Assembly: GCA_038373865.1 (NCBI GenBank)
Contig: JAXGGA010001663.1
Span: forward strand, 80,453 to 144,452
Direction of reading: 5' to 3'
Length of the DNA stretch: 64,000 bases
DNA from: Uloborus plumipes
Taxonomy: Eukaryota; Arthropoda; Arachnida; Araneae; Uloboridae
Numbering within the stretch: the stretch's first letter is position 1; every line of letters begins with the position of its first letter. The notes beneath the pieces are model-generated. The model worked only from the letters and a program-made list of their open reading frames with translations, was not told the origin of the DNA and did no database searches. Made by a program: the position numbers and the translations under genes. Shown piece after piece: positions 1-12,700 of the stretch.

Positions 1-416
1 GAAGTGAAAAAGTACATTTTCTGGAAACAAGGTAAGACGCATTTGTCATCAAAAGTTTCTATGTCAAAACTGAACATTTCAGAAGCTTATTTTTCAAAGC
101 AGGATTCCCCCTTTTAAAATAGTACCGTTTCTACATTTCCCCTCTTTTTTTGCGATGGATGTCAACTATCTTTGTTTCTTTGCTTTTGAAGTTTCTGTTT
201 TGAAAAGAATAGCTTTATGGACAGGATTTAGAATTTTCTCTAAAAAAAGAGAGTTTACGAAAGTTACCTCTCATTGTTGCAAAATGTTGTCGTTGACTCC
301 AATGAATAATGCATGGGACATGTTTTTGACGAAACTTGAAAATCAGTTATCACTTAGGTTAAAATTAGTGTGCCTCGCTATAGTAAATGATTCTCTTTGG
401 ACACGGTCTTAAAATA
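1..416. other. Flank, nothing recognised
   Basis: AT-rich sequence with one short open frame (155-412) that has no recognisable motif. I see no repeat boundary or gene here. Confidence 0.4.
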
Positions 417-640
417 CGAGGGATGTTCGATAAAGAATGTTTCTAAATTAATAAAAGAAAATTATGTAAACTTATTTTTTAAATGTTGATGGCATCCTTC
501 AAATTTATCCGTAATAAATGAAATCCACCTGTCATACATTTTTTCCTGTCTTCAAAGACATTCTGACCGTTTTTGGACACATCCTTCAAAATTGCTTCCA
601 AAGCTTTGGCCATTTCTTCTAGAAGAGGGAAAAGGGGAAG
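417..640 (-). mobile_element. Decayed mariner-like 3' end
   Basis: A TA followed by CGAGGGATGTTCGATAAAG at 415-435 looks like the end of a mariner-type element. The reverse complement of about 480-620 reads in pieces like a mariner transposase C-terminus (a stretch resembling KALEAILKDVSKNGQNVFED, then a short tail). No opposite end was found, so this is a relic. The family assignment rests on resemblance only. Confidence 0.35.
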
Positions 641-1149
641 TGCCTTTTAGACTTTAAAGATACATAGATAAGTCATTCAGGGCTGAAAATGGGGGAGAAA
701 TTTGTTGGGGGAGGGGCGTTAAGACGCCATCCGCGTGTTCCAGTCACTACAGCATACATGGAGTATCATTGCTCGACCTGGTTTCCTAATCTCCCTTGCC
801 AACACTTATTTTCCCATTCTCGAAAGTTAGTAAAATGTATCAACGCCTGGGTTATTAATTTTTAAATTAATTGGAGGAATGGAATCTATTTCGAATAATT
901 CTACAAAAAAAGCACAAACAGTCTTTTCAGGCAAATACAAAGCAGAACATGGCCCAGAAAAGGAAAAACAAATACTAAGATAAATTCTACCACCTAATAA
1001 GCCTTGCACAACGCATATTTTGGAATTTTCGGTCAAGGAATTTCAAATTAATAATTTAGCCTCAGACACCAGAACTCTATAGAGCAGTAAATTACTGTCT
1101 TTAAACCAGTTCTAAGACAGAGTTAAATACCAACAGCCCAGCTATGACA

Positions 1150-1195
1150 TCCAGACACTGCAGTTCCGTCCTTATTATGGACTCATCAGTCTGAA
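1150..1195 (-). ncRNA. Type I hammerhead ribozyme relic
   Basis: Read on the minus strand: stem I strand TTCAGA (1195-1190), the core box CTGATGA (1189-1183), stem II GTCC/GGAC (1182-1179 and 1171-1168) closed by a 7-nt loop, then GGAA where GAAA is required, the stem III palindrome CTGCAG (1163-1158), and stem I partner TCTGGA (1155-1150). Stem I pairs over 6 bp, one a G-U. Two key positions are changed: the GAAA box is GGAA, and the cleavage-site nucleotide is G, which the NUH rule excludes. Probably inactive. Confidence 0.6.
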
Positions 1196-1489
1196 ATAGA
1201 CCATAACCGATTTGGAGGCAGATGATTAAGCTAAATAAAACTAAAAGTGCTAACAAGGACAAAACTTCTGTATCTGAATGCCATAACTTGTCTGTAAGTA
1301 TATTGCAGGTATATTGTAGATACAGGCGGTAACTTGTTGCTTAATACCTAGATTTTGCTCTCAATTTATAAGTCTAACCTTGCCATTGCTGTGGTGCGTC
1401 GCTAGTATGTTAAATTAAGTTTACCTACCAGTTTCTTGGCACTTTCAACGTTATTAAAATAACATCTACCTCCAGCTCTGTTATAGTCT

Positions 1490-1565
1490 ATTCTAAAATG
1501 AACTCATAACAAGGAATAAACTGCAGTTTTTTTTTTTCTGGAGGACAGAGCAGGGCAGCCGGGGA
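1490..1565 (+). ncRNA. Degenerate hammerhead ribozyme relic
   Basis: TTCTAAAATGAACTCATAAC (1490-1509) then AAGGAATAAACTGCAGT aligns end to end with the family consensus (stem I, CTGATGA, GTCC loop GGAC, GAAA, CTGCAG, T). Both core boxes are mutated. A T-run at 1528-1539 separates stem III from the stem I partner CTGGAGGA. Recognisable only by comparison with the copies at 1150 and 36427. Confidence 0.45.
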
Positions 1566-1570
1566 ATTTC

Positions 1571-3072
1571 AACTAGAAGTCTATTATTAAGCGGTTGTTA
1601 TATATATTTTTTTGATTTTTCTGTTTTCGTATTTTAAATGAGAAATTGACTAAGAATTGTCGGGGAAAATGTTTAGAGATGAAATCAAAACAATAGATAA
1701 AAACATCATTTTTATTTTAAAAATTCAATTTAAAACAAGCATGCTTACATGAAAATGTGTTAATGAAGTTTGCAGATGAAATCTAATACAACTAGATTTA
1801 TGAAAATTCTTAAAAAGGAACATAGGTATTTACATCACATGAAGATTTTACAGAATATTATCACACATGCATACAACCTTAAATAATTTCTTCAAATATT
1901 TATCAAATTCATAGGAGTCATGAAAAAACCGTAGTTGGTATTTATTTAAAAATGGCTTTCAAAAGATTGGTTTAAAATGATTTTGTTCACTATGTAAGAA
2001 CTCAATAGCTTTAGCTTATTGAGGTGTACTTCGATCCTAATAAAAATGCATTTTGAAAAAGGCAGATGTATAAATAGTAAACAAATTATAACCTTGACAT
2101 TTCTGTTTATTTTAACATTGGTGTCCTCTAGTTCGGCAACAGTCATTCAGGGTATTTTCGAGACAGTCCGGATAATTATGCGCCGTTTTCTTATTATTAA
2201 TTATTATTAATATTATTATTTTTGTTATAATTTTATAGCATATAGTATATTTTAAAGTCATAAAGTGCAGACATTTTATTTTGTGACCTTCGCAAAAGAA
2301 TTCATTACTTTGACTCAAGTTTTTTTTTTTTTTTTTTTTACCAGGAAACTTCCCAATAGAGTAGTAATGAAATAATTCTGAATAAGCCGTGTAAAATATC
2401 GTTCTGGGTGCATAAACTGTTTGCTATTGCTCCCCGTTATCAAAATATGGCATCTTAAAGTCTGATTTTGTTTTTTAAAAAAGTAGCCAAATTTAGCGAG
2501 TTTTAGTGAGTAATGGCAGACAGCTTTCACATGGATTAGAGATGATGTTTAGCAGATGCAGGCAATGAAACTGAGGGATCCATTTCTTGGCAAGTCGTTA
2601 GGTTTGTACGTTTTCTTAAAATTTTGACAGACTTTATGACAACGTGCAGATTAGGGTAGGAAATCCCGATAACGGGCAGATGAAGTCAACGTATTATTTC
2701 GTCAAAAATGTCTCAAGATGTTGTTTTGATTGCTAACTATTTCAACTTCTTTTAAGAATAAGTCGTGAGGTTCCTTGGCAAGTGTAATTAACGAAAAAAA
2801 AATATGAAGCTGCGTAAAGTCATCAGGACTGGCTCGAAGATGCCCCAAATGACTCCTTTTTATTTGATCAATTTCAGAAGCTAAGACTCAAGATACTGAT
2901 CCTGATAGCAAAGTGACTAAAATGGGTCCTTTATGTGAAATAATGTGTCGGTCTCCATGAATAGCCATTTTGGAGTCCTTACCAGGTTGCCGCAGCTTAT
3001 GAATGCCATGCTGCGGCGACGTCACAGACATTGCATAGTGACTTCTTCGCGACGTACCAAACTAATTGCTGT
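1571..3072. other. AT-rich flank, nothing recognised
   Basis: No supported coding sequence. A T-run lies at about 2320-2339 and a TTATTA-rich patch at 2188-2225. The short open frames have no motifs. Confidence 0.4.
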
Positions 3073-3358
3073 ATAGGCGGCTGGTAAAGGGGTGCGACTG
3101 CCCCTTCATTTCCAAAAGTGACGGGACTATGCCCCCTCACTTTTCACGGTTAAAAAGTAATGATCCAGTAAAAAATGATTTTTTACTCATTGGATGGATT
3201 CATTTCACCAAAATAAAACCTGAAATTTTCAAAAATCTGAGTTTTTTCATGTTATTTCATAAGAATAATTTTCCTCTCCCCCATTTCTTTCAACCCCCTC
3301 TCCCATCTTTCTTTTGACCCCCCCCCCCCCCCAGTTTTTTGGTGCACCAGCCGCCTAT
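3073..3358. mobile_element. MITE with 13-bp terminal inverted repeats
   Basis: ATAGGCGGCTGGT at 3073-3085 is the exact inverse of ACCAGCCGCCTAT at 3346-3358, giving a 286-bp unit. The interior has C-rich tracts near both ends (GGGGTGCGACTGCCCC; a C-run at 3319-3332), as in the hAT-type MITEs at 16360 and 37778. No clear target duplication, so the superfamily is open. Confidence 0.65.
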
Positions 3359-5424
3359 GAGAGGCGTCTTAGTAAAGTCACATGAAACATGTAATATAGT
3401 ATAACTCCTGTAAGATACCACTAATCTGTCGCTCAACCATTGACTCTTTGGACTGACAGTGACGTCTTTGCAACCTTTCCGTGTCATGTTGTACTATCAG
3501 GAATATTTTAAACCTAATTCGATTGAATATAAACAAAAGACAAAATTTATTTTCATGGTAATATGAATAATGATGTTAGACTATTAAAGTTTAGCTAAGT
3601 CATGAATTTGGAGCTTATTTGATCTATCCTTTGTAATAATTTCAGGTTGTATTGGATTTTTTGAAAACAAAAACACAATAGAGCCGTGCGTAATAACTTT
3701 GCATAATTTATATCAAAAATTGGCACTTATGCAAATTTTATTTGCCTTTTATCATGATATAAATAAATACATTCGAAATTAAATTTTCCTTTGAATTTTA
3801 AAACATGTTACACTGATTATCTAAAATTATTTAAATATCTCTTATGTGAATATTTCCGAATTTGAAGCTTTAAAACGCGAAGAGCATTTTCTTTTACTAA
3901 AAAGGACAAATTAAATCATATCATGTAATTTTAGGCCAAAAACCTTTAATAAGCAACGAGTTGACTTGCTTCAGAATTCTAGATCAGAATTTTTTTCTCC
4001 TTTTAATTTACAAATTTTTTCTACTGTTATCCAATTTAACTCAGTAACGTTGTTGCAATTCATACGAATAATTTCGGCAAGCCAATGTTGGATACTTATA
4101 TCTTTTTGGGAAGATATTTTGTCTAAAAAGCTATTAAAACATTGCTGATGCATGTTTTCTGTTTTCGCTATAGCTTAGGGGCGGTAACTTACGGTTTTCT
4201 GACAGTTTGTTTCACTTACGCTGTTTTTTTCATTGTAATTATGTCTTAGAGAAAATTATTTTTGATAATTTTTTAATAAGATTAATATCCGACATTTTTC
4301 ATAAAATGTGTGATCTGATTTAAAACTTTAAAAAATAATAAAAAAAATTAATATAAATGTCTAGTTAAATGTATGTTTTTTTTAAAATCGATTGTTAATT
4401 TTTTTTTAAGTTAAAACAACCGACTGAAAAATCTGGGCTTAGGATTTAATTGCAGCTGAGATTACTTTTTGTCAAATATGTTTGTTAATTTCTTACTACT
4501 AATGTGTGTTTATGTTTCATAACCCTTTTATGATTTAAAATATGTTATACTTTCAATTAAAACTCTTAAATTCTATGATATACTTTTTTAATATCACTGT
4601 TAAATGTTTGAATTAATTTTCTGCTTTGCATATTGAAGGTAATATTTAATTTAAAGGCCGAAAGATATCCTAAGAAAATTGTGTTTTTGATAATATACTA
4701 TTATTGAAGTAGATAACGTTAAAACTTGGCAACAAATATTAAATAAACGCAAAATAAAGTAATGTGTTTATAGGTTTATCGCATCATGATTAGCTGTTTT
4801 CTAGAGTTTTAATAAAAAATAGGCTGGAGAAAATATTTTAGAAAAAGTTTGGTATTAATAAGAATGCTCAATTCATTTGCACTGATGTGGCATTTATATG
4901 CATATGTTTGCAATTAGCTCTTGTAATTTTAAACTTTGGTTTTTATTAATATATTATAATATAAAGGTACTACTTATCGTGATATGCAGTATGAACTTTT
5001 TAAGAAAAGGTTTTTGCTTAAAAAATAATGATTTGCACATGTTGCGGAAGTGACTATACGACCACAGCACCAACAAATTACCACTTTTAAAGTGAAGGAT
5101 TTTTTTTAGATAATTAATACTTCATACTGTGATACATCGTTTTGAATAGAAAGTTCTTTATGTGCGACTATATTACAATTAGAGGTCCACGCTTAACACT
5201 ACAGGAACGAAGTGGAGTAGGCTAAATTGTTTATTTGTTTATTCAATAAAAACAATGCACGCAAAAAAATTTAGTACAAAGAACATGATTGAAAATTTAT
5301 GTTTACTCAGTTTTAAAGATTGTGTCTGAAAGATGGCGTTCACTGTTTTGATTGCATTGCGTCGGTTGATTTTAAAAGCTAGTTTGAACTTTTCCAACAC
5401 CTGCTCGTGCATGCTGACAACAGC
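3359..5424. other. AT-rich flank, nothing recognised
   Basis: About 2 kb of very AT-rich sequence. The overlapping 60-codon frames on both strands near 3966-4153 look like chance frames. I see no repeat ends or gene signals. Confidence 0.4.
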
Positions 5425-5932
5425 TTAACCCTTCACTGCACGGTGTGCCAGATCTGGCACAAACCAAATAAACCCTCATATATTCCTATGATTTTTAAAT
5501 GCAGTTAAACTGAGCTTTGTGCCCCTTCTGGAGCATTGCTATAACAGTTTAGTGTGATGTTTATGCCCTAGTTAGTTGCACTAGTCTAGGTATTACAGTT
5601 CTTGCTTTTTAAAGAAAGAGTTTCTGCATTTCCGTTAGAAGTGTGCTTAGTCATTATTTCCTTTGTTCTAAAAATGTTTAAATACACTTAGTGGAAAGTT
5701 TGTTTATACCACTTATGGCACAAAACACATTGTAGATTATTACACTTATCGGTATACAAAGCATATGCTATGTGCTTTGCGCCATATATAGAACAAACAA
5801 TTAAAACATCATTTTTGGTGCACATTTTTAAGATTAATTTTTTTCTTTATTTTTCCTGAACTCAGGGCTATTTAAAAGGTAACAAATGATTTGTTTCATT
5901 AAAATATAAAAAATCGTGCAGTGAAGGGTTAA
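5425..5932 (+). mobile_element. piggyBac-like MITE, family A, copy 1
   Basis: Bounded by TTAA on both sides, with inverted ends TTAACCCTTCACTGCACG (5425-5442) and CGTGCAGTGAAGGGTTAA (5915-5932). TTAA duplication and CCC-starting ends are the piggyBac hallmark. No transposase, 508 bp. Just inside the left end is a perfect 16-bp palindrome GTGCCAGATCTGGCAC (5445-5460). A second copy in opposite orientation is at 44887-45393 with the same ends and interior. Confidence 0.85.
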
Positions 5933-6236
5933 CGAAGGATATTGTTGTTTCGTGCTAGTTAGACTGGCAAATTTTGGGTACGTTGCTTCACTTTTCCCAC
6001 TGTACCGCAATTTGGTGTGAAGTTCGACTTCCGCAGTACACGCATGTCATATGTACCCGTGTAATACATTCTTTCGAAAAAGATATGGACAGGAGAAATA
6101 TAGTTCATGCCTGCCTAAGCCAGGATTTGAAGCCGGTGCCTCCCCATCAGCAGTCAGACCTATATGACCATTATACAAAGTGGCTGACGATAAATGTTCA
6201 TCAAATGAATAATGGTCCAAGGGTAATCATTGCAGA

Positions 6237-6531
6237 GGAGCCGTGGTAGCACGATCGGTAAGGCGTCAGACTCGTGACCGGAGGGACCCGGGTTCGATCC
6301 CAGCCGATCGAAGATCCACCGTCTTGATTAATGGTGGCTGGGGGACATTAAAAATGTCGTGGTAACAAAGTCCTCAAAGTGAAACGATACTTCTGGGGGT
6401 GATGGGCCAAGAGTTTGCTCGACCCTTGGTTCTGGTTCAAAAAAAAAAAAAAAAAACAGCTCTCTTCAGGGCCCTATCCTGGGTAAACCACGAAATGTGG
6501 TAGGTACGGGGGACCCTGGAGTGTGTGAAGA
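6237..6531 (+). mobile_element. Full-length tRNA-derived SINE
   Basis: Flanked by identical 15-bp duplications GGTAATCATTGCAGA at 6222-6236 and 6532-6546, the mark of target-primed retroposition. The head carries RNA polymerase III signals: an A box in TGGTAGCACGATCGG (from 6244) and a perfect B box GGTTCGATCCC (6291-6301), spaced as in a tRNA. A tRNA-unrelated body and a 17-A tract at 6439-6455 follow, then a further 75-nt tail ending in GAGTGTGTGAAG. The tail after the A tract suggests a composite element. Identical duplications indicate a recent insertion. Confidence 0.85.
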
Positions 6532-6546
6532 GGTAATCATTGCAGA

Positions 6547-9135
6547 TCAACGACCCCCCACAAAAGGTTGTTCTTGGCGTGTACAATAAACCTCAATACT
6601 GAGCCAGGTACGAGTACATACTGTAAACCTACCGAGACAGGTCCTTATAGCATGTGTGTACTATCAAAGTCAGACTTCACAACAACCCGAATTGCCTAAC
6701 TGGCCCAAGACTACAACAACCGAGCGAGTTATAAACTTTAACCATTTATGTTCAGACGGGACTCAGAAGTTATGCTCATATTAATTTAGAACCATGAATT
6801 CTAAATGACTGGAATCATGCTGAAGCTTTTAAATACCACTCCTTGTATTTCGCTGAGAGACCGACAGATGGTACCTGCAATTGGAAGCAGTTTTCTTGGA
6901 GGCACCAAGGCGTGGGGGCCGGAAACCCCAAAATGTTCAAAATTTTTATTTTCTGTAAAACTATTTTTTGGTGTATTTTCAACTCAGAAAACCCCAAAAA
7001 TATATAAAAATTCATTGTTAAATTAATTCGGAACAACTAGGGTTAAGCAACTTCCTCTCGGACAGCCTTACTACTTTCTACCATCAGAACAACTCTTGCG
7101 CGAGGATTGCCAGCTCAACTAAGCAAGTTCCACTGCCCCACCCGGTATATGCGTAAAAATGTGTCTCTTGTGCAAATGAATTAGGCAAGAGATTCTCTGG
7201 TTTGTAGATAGACAGCTGTAACAAGAATGAGAATAAATCTGTTATATGAAAGATTAGAAATTGACATTGTATTGACAAGTGTCGCATGCAAAGTAGCACC
7301 AGTTTCAGCATTACATTAAGAAAGGGTTTTTATATTGAAAAATATATCTTTTAACAGCAGGTAAAGTATAGGTATAACAGTAAACTTTGTCAAAGGCAAA
7401 ATAGGAAAAGTAAAAGACAATTTATCCTGTTCAGTATTCCCTGTTAATTTTGATTTTTAATTGTTATGCACGAAGTTGATTCCGAATTGGAAATAATTCA
7501 GTTTTTAGACATTTAGACTTGGACAAAGTTTACTGAGTAGTTGTTCCGAAGTATGCAAGAAAATGTTTCCTGAAAATATTACCAGAGTTCCTTTGCAGGT
7601 TTATCGTTGAAGATTATAATGGTAACAATTTGAATAAAAAACACATAAAAATGTTTTGACATTTTTATGCTATTATTGATACTTTTATGCAAGCGATTTT
7701 GTAAATTTGTAACACTGATAATTTTGTGCATTAAAATCATCAATGATACCCAATTTTATAAATGTACTGTATTGTAAAACCGTACCTTTCAAATCATCGT
7801 AACATAAAAGTTAAACAGTTGATTAATTCATTTTTCAAAACTTACAACTATTAAAATTTCTAAGGTTACTTTTTCAGACCATATCAACTGATATCTGAAC
7901 GTTGTAATTTCGATAGTTATGAAAAATATGTATATATTCAAAATTTAATTTCGGAATATGTTCCAGGTTTAACCAAAAAACAGTCGTACCTCACACGTCA
8001 TACGTTCAGTAAACACTCACATGGACATCTTATTGGAAATAAGTTCAACAAGACACCTTTCACTTTTTGAGCAATTTTAAGCACCGTTGCGTATGGTAGT
8101 TTGACTAATAAATGAAAGCATGAAGACATTTTTTTTAACACTTTTACATTATTTTTAAAACTTACAGCATTTAATACATGACATTAAAAACAGTTTTATT
8201 GAACCATCAACTTATCTAAAAAGAAATTTAGAGAACTTTTATGGATCTGCATCAAACTTTTTGGGAGTTTAAATAAATAATGGTGTAATAATCCATATAT
8301 TAATACGTCATGTATAACAAATGATTATGCGCAAAATTATCTTAAAACAAATGGAGTTCTTTATTAAATCAAAAATTCATTATTTTTCGTTTTCTGCTCC
8401 TTTTTTTTTGGGGGGGGGGGATTGTATAGAAAGATAAATACCTTAGAACTGTTACAAAAAAAAAATCAATTTGCAGGAGTATGTGTCATTTATTGGTCAA
8501 ACTACTTCAGCTCTTAGAATGTTACTTACACATTTCTACCCAATTCTAAAGTCACGAAATTAACCTCCATAGTGCATGTCAATACGGTGCTTAACTTTCC
8601 TTGATATGCAAACAATGCCATTGTTTGTTCCATATAACTGCAAAATCTTCTTACACACATTACACAATTGCATTCATACCGTATAAAACTTTGTGGAATA
8701 AAAACGTCAAATGTCACTCCTGTATAAATGAAGCATCTTCTGCATAAAGCCATCTTGATCTCCCTCAAATACTTTTGAAGTCTCTGATGATAATTGTGAG
8801 ATGAGTACTTCAACTAGGTAACTGCAAATTTGACAAGATAGAATACTTCCTTTTTCTTGAAAACAATTCGTTTGGAATGAGGAATAATTGCTTTAAGATA
8901 AGTAAAATTAGGAAAAATAGTTCAATTACATTCAAGTCAAGTCTTCAATCGCCAAGAATTGCAAAAAAAAAAAAAAATGCTGAGTTTCGTTGAAACAGTA
9001 TGAACAAACTAATTTGTAGTTACCTAGTTTCAGTATTTATCTCACGAATTTGACTTCTGAATATACATTATGTTTTTAATGTAGTAAAAAGCATTTTCTT
9101 TCAGTATCAGGTTAAAACAAAAAACGAGAGTGTCT
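6547..9135. other. Downstream flank including 3' UTR
   Basis: The part next to 9136 is expected to hold the 3' UTR of the CUB/LDLa gene. A minus-strand AATAAA is at 8494-8489. A 95-codon minus frame (8813-8526) has no known domain. Short A, G and T runs occur at 8401-8420 and 8963-8977. The rest is AT-rich and featureless. Confidence 0.35.
8489..8494 (-). terminator. Candidate polyadenylation signal
   Basis: AATAAA on the minus strand about 640 nt past the stop codon of the CUB/LDLa gene. Such hexamers are common by chance in AT-rich DNA; no downstream element was verified. Confidence 0.25.
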
Positions 9136-9707
9136 TTATCCTATTGGACTCTCCACACAAAAATCGTCTTGGGGGAGCTTTTTAATGTCTTTTTTCTTGA
9201 GCAATTTTCGCATCCTGTGTCTTCTGATCGTGAACCACACAACAAAAATCAAACATACAACTACCACTCCAGCGGCACAAGACACATACGCAACAGGGAA
9301 ATGTTTACAATGTTCGGGCGATTCGTCAAATCCCGAAGGACAATGAAGTGTCCCGTCGCACCACAGCTCAGGATCGATGCAAGCTCCTATTTCAGGACAT
9401 TCGAAGAGACAATCAACGTTTCTGAGAGTTTGTCCTGACTGTGTCCTCACGAAAGGCCTCGTCACTTCCAGCCAGTTCATGCTGAATGCTGCAGATTGCA
9501 GTGGCGCGATCATTTCGATGAACAGTCTGTCCCTGTCCTGCCTTTGGAAGCCATCGTGGGTTTCATTGTACCAAGTGTTTGAGAATATGTCAAATACTTC
9601 GATTTCGTCTCCTCGTTGGTTTGGTCTGTCGCTGTCAACGCAAGCATTGGCGACAGGTTTTGCTCTTGGGTCTAAGTACACTAATAATCTGCTTCCAAAT
9701 TGGCATT
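9136..9707 (-). CDS. Last coding exon: CUB5 end, LDLa, transmembrane, tail
   Basis: Acceptor CCCATTAG; the leftover G of the previous exon completes Glu. Order: CUB5 end (CQFGSRLLVYLD, DEIEVFDIF, FSMNWLEV), then an LDLa module (CLFECPEIGACIDPELWCDG and the following CPSGFDESPEHC). One membrane helix follows (AAGVVVVCLIFVVWFTI), then the stop-transfer RRHRMRKLLKKK and a short tail ending FCVESPIG before TAA at 9138-9136. The tail is short, basic and has no visible kinase or enzymatic domain, so signalling or trafficking must work through partners. The reading frame is intact across 190 codons. Confidence 0.9.
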
Positions 9708-12700
9708 CTAATGGGCAAGAAAACATTTTGCTTTAGTTAAAAATTTTATGTGTTAAAGAAAAAAATGTGCATATCAAAAATACATAATTTTTATGGGGAG
9801 TCACAATTTGTTTTGCGTGCTGTGTTTTCATAAACGTGGGCTTCTTGTTCGCCAAGAATACTTGAAGCTTAGGAAGTCAAAGTAATAATGTGTCGATTTT
9901 GATAAAACAACTGAACCTTATTTGGTCTTTTGTAGACAATATTAATCAATAGACAAGCTCATTTGTTTTAGTATTTATTCTCAGTTAAAATATTCAAAGA
10001 ATGAACGACGAACAAGCTAAATAGTTCTTTTTATAGAAAGATTTTTTTTTTTTTTTGAAACTTAATTAAAGAAGCATTTGAAAATGCTAAGCCAGTTAAA
10101 AGGATAGAGAAGTGTTGTGTTAACACTTTATTGCTAGGGTATTTATGTTTCAAAAATTAAATTTACAAACAAATGCGAAGATTAAGTATATTCAGGCACA
10201 CATGTATCATGTAATCATTGATTTCAGGATTAAGATGTTTGCAATAATTGATGAAACATTTTGCTCTGAAAATCGTAACATGCAAATAATATAATATTAA
10301 AATTCCAACAACACTACTAATTAATAAACATTTTTTAAAAGAAAAAAGGTTATACTAATGTTAACATCAGAAAGTGCAATTTTAGTTAGTATCTTTATTA
10401 TCTATGAATAGTTTTGTTGTGTAGATAATATTTGATAGTTTCTTAATAAGCAAGTTTACACAAAATAATTTATTTTTGAGTCTATCAAATAGTTGAAAAT
10501 TAGCGTTGTAGAAGTGCAAATTGATTAAGCTTAGAATATAATCTGATGCAATTTAAATATTTGTCAAATTATCTAAAGCGAAATGTAATTAAACAAATCA
10601 AACACAATCTAGTAATCTAAAAAAAAATATTTCTGGATGTTAGTATGCATTTAGTAGTTATTTTACGACATCGTTTGTTACATGAACATTTTAAAAATTA
10701 AATTTTATTATAAACACCATTTGTTGTTTGAAAATTCTTTAGTCTGTGTGCAATCACCAGTTTTATCCAGTTTTATGTACTACAGTAGATATTTCTTTCG
10801 TAATCCCTAATGGTAGTTCAAAATACATATAATTGTAACTCCCTAAAGATGCTAAAATTTATCACGGCAGAAACAGTGTCGTTGACAAGCTTTCAGACAT
10901 TTAAGTAAGATATTTTGAAAGCTATATTTTTTTAATTGAACAACTAAAACTGTTCATATTGAAGAGATATAAAGACGCTTTTGGTAACGAGCTATTATTT
11001 TTTAGATAAAAACGAATAATTGCTACTCAAACTACAGACATCATATCATCCCAATAATTGACTTTATATCTTGCGGAGTGTGAAATGAAGTGAAACCTTA
11101 TTTTTACTATAAATATAAAAGAGATGCATAATAAGTGGTTAATTACCTTCTATTATTGATGCGTTGAGTCCCCTAAACTTTAGATACAAATGTTTATGTG
11201 GTGACGCCTCAATCTGCCACCTGCATCGAATAATTTTGGACGACGAAGGCACCTCGTAAAATAACGTTTTCGTTGGCAGACGAAAAGAAAACACTCCATC
11301 CCCACTCAGTCCTGTCTGACGACGGAGCCCACTCTCACAAGTGGTATCGTTTATGAACTCATACTCTGCCTCGAAAAAATAGTCATCGAAGTCCTCTAAG
11401 TGAGACATCCCAACCACCTCAAAGTTCAACTTCACGTTGCTCACCAGTGACTCTAAAACCAACGGCTGCTGATCTCTATCAATAACTACATCACAGACGC
11501 ATCCTATTGCAGAGGAATATCCCGACCAGTACTCAGAAGCACCAAGCAATGCCCAAGCGGGCAGTTGCTGTTGTCCAGGCAACATTCGGCAACCATGTCT
11601 CTGGAGCACAGCATCGAAGTGTGTCCTGCAGTAAGTGCCACTGCTCTTAAGCCTTGCTTTCTTCAGCTTTATCTTCACTCTTTCAGTCGGCAGGCCGACA
11701 AAGTGGAACATGCAAGTGATGTTCTTGCGTCCTCCCCTGCCATACAGGAAGACATTCCTGGGATTGGAGATGACCCCTTTCTGGGAAAGTCTGCTGTCCA
11801 GTCTGCGGTCGCATTCGGAATGGTCGATGGGGGTCCCCTGTTGGTTGGTGTCCACGAACTCGTAGCGCGCGGTGAAAGAACTCGTTGAACTTGTGAGCAG
11901 CTCGGAAGCAAAGGATAAAAACCTGTGCCGGATTACCACTTCGGAGCCTGTGGATAAATAACTTTCATCTGGAATCTGGAAGGAAAAGGGCGCTTTAAAC
12001 AATGCAAAGGAAAAATTTTACTTGTTATGTCACTAAAAAATTTTAAGTTTTATTCAGAATTTGATGTATCTAACCCTTTATTTTCGAATTAAGCACTTAA
12101 ATACAACGCTCCATTTTACATGCAGTTTTCGTCCCAAAATATGAATCAGTAGCTAGAAAAATTTGGTTTTAAATATTTAGTTTAAAGGAATGTAATATGT
12201 TTACTGTATTTCATAACGTCACTGCTATCACAAAATTAATAAGTGAATAAATAAATAAAGTTAATTAATGTGATTGCAACGTATTTCACAAAAGTTTTGG
12301 GAAATTATGATGTTTTTTTGACCCATTATTAGCTGCTATTGGAGAAGTAAATTAAATGCTAGACAAGACTACCTTTCATGAAAGAGAATGTTAAGTGGGA
12401 AAAGCAGCCAAGAAAAACAAGACAAAGGTTGCGTTCATTAGAAGATTCAGACTTCCTTCAGACACCTAAACAGCCGACTCAAGCCCTCTGTTTGGTTGAA
12501 TAAAGTTTAAAATGGCAGAATAGTTATCTGACTGGAATTTAAATCGATTGGTAAAAACGACCATAAAGCTAACTCTTACAGTCGAGCCAGCTCATTAGAA
12601 TATCGGTTATAAGAATATCCCGCTTAATATAATAACATTTTCAATGAACTAAGCCTTTTTAATGCATTATTTTAATCGCATATATTGGAATATCTCGCTT

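Larger units (their letters stand above)
1110..1570. mobile_element. Hammerhead-bearing inverted-repeat element
   Basis: Two arms in opposite orientation (about 1125-1230 read on minus, about 1465-1565 read on plus) share the same order: CTGCCTCCA or CTACCTCCA, then GTCTATT, then a hammerhead-like core, then a CTGGATGTCATAGCTGGGC-like tail. Between them lies about 230 bp of unclassified sequence. The divergent-arm layout matches the better preserved element at 36220-36503. Copies of the arm also occur at 14.2 kb and 61.2-62.5 kb. Likely a degenerate Penelope-like or retrozyme-like non-autonomous retroelement (inference). Confidence 0.55.

Noticed and set aside
3966..4153. Overlapping 60-codon frames on both strands
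   Set aside because: Complementary chance frames in AT-rich DNA without motifs or splice signals.
11565..11888. Open plus-strand frame of 107 codons
   Set aside because: It is the antisense shadow of the CUB4 coding exon (11975-11147), which has domain signatures and matching splice sites.
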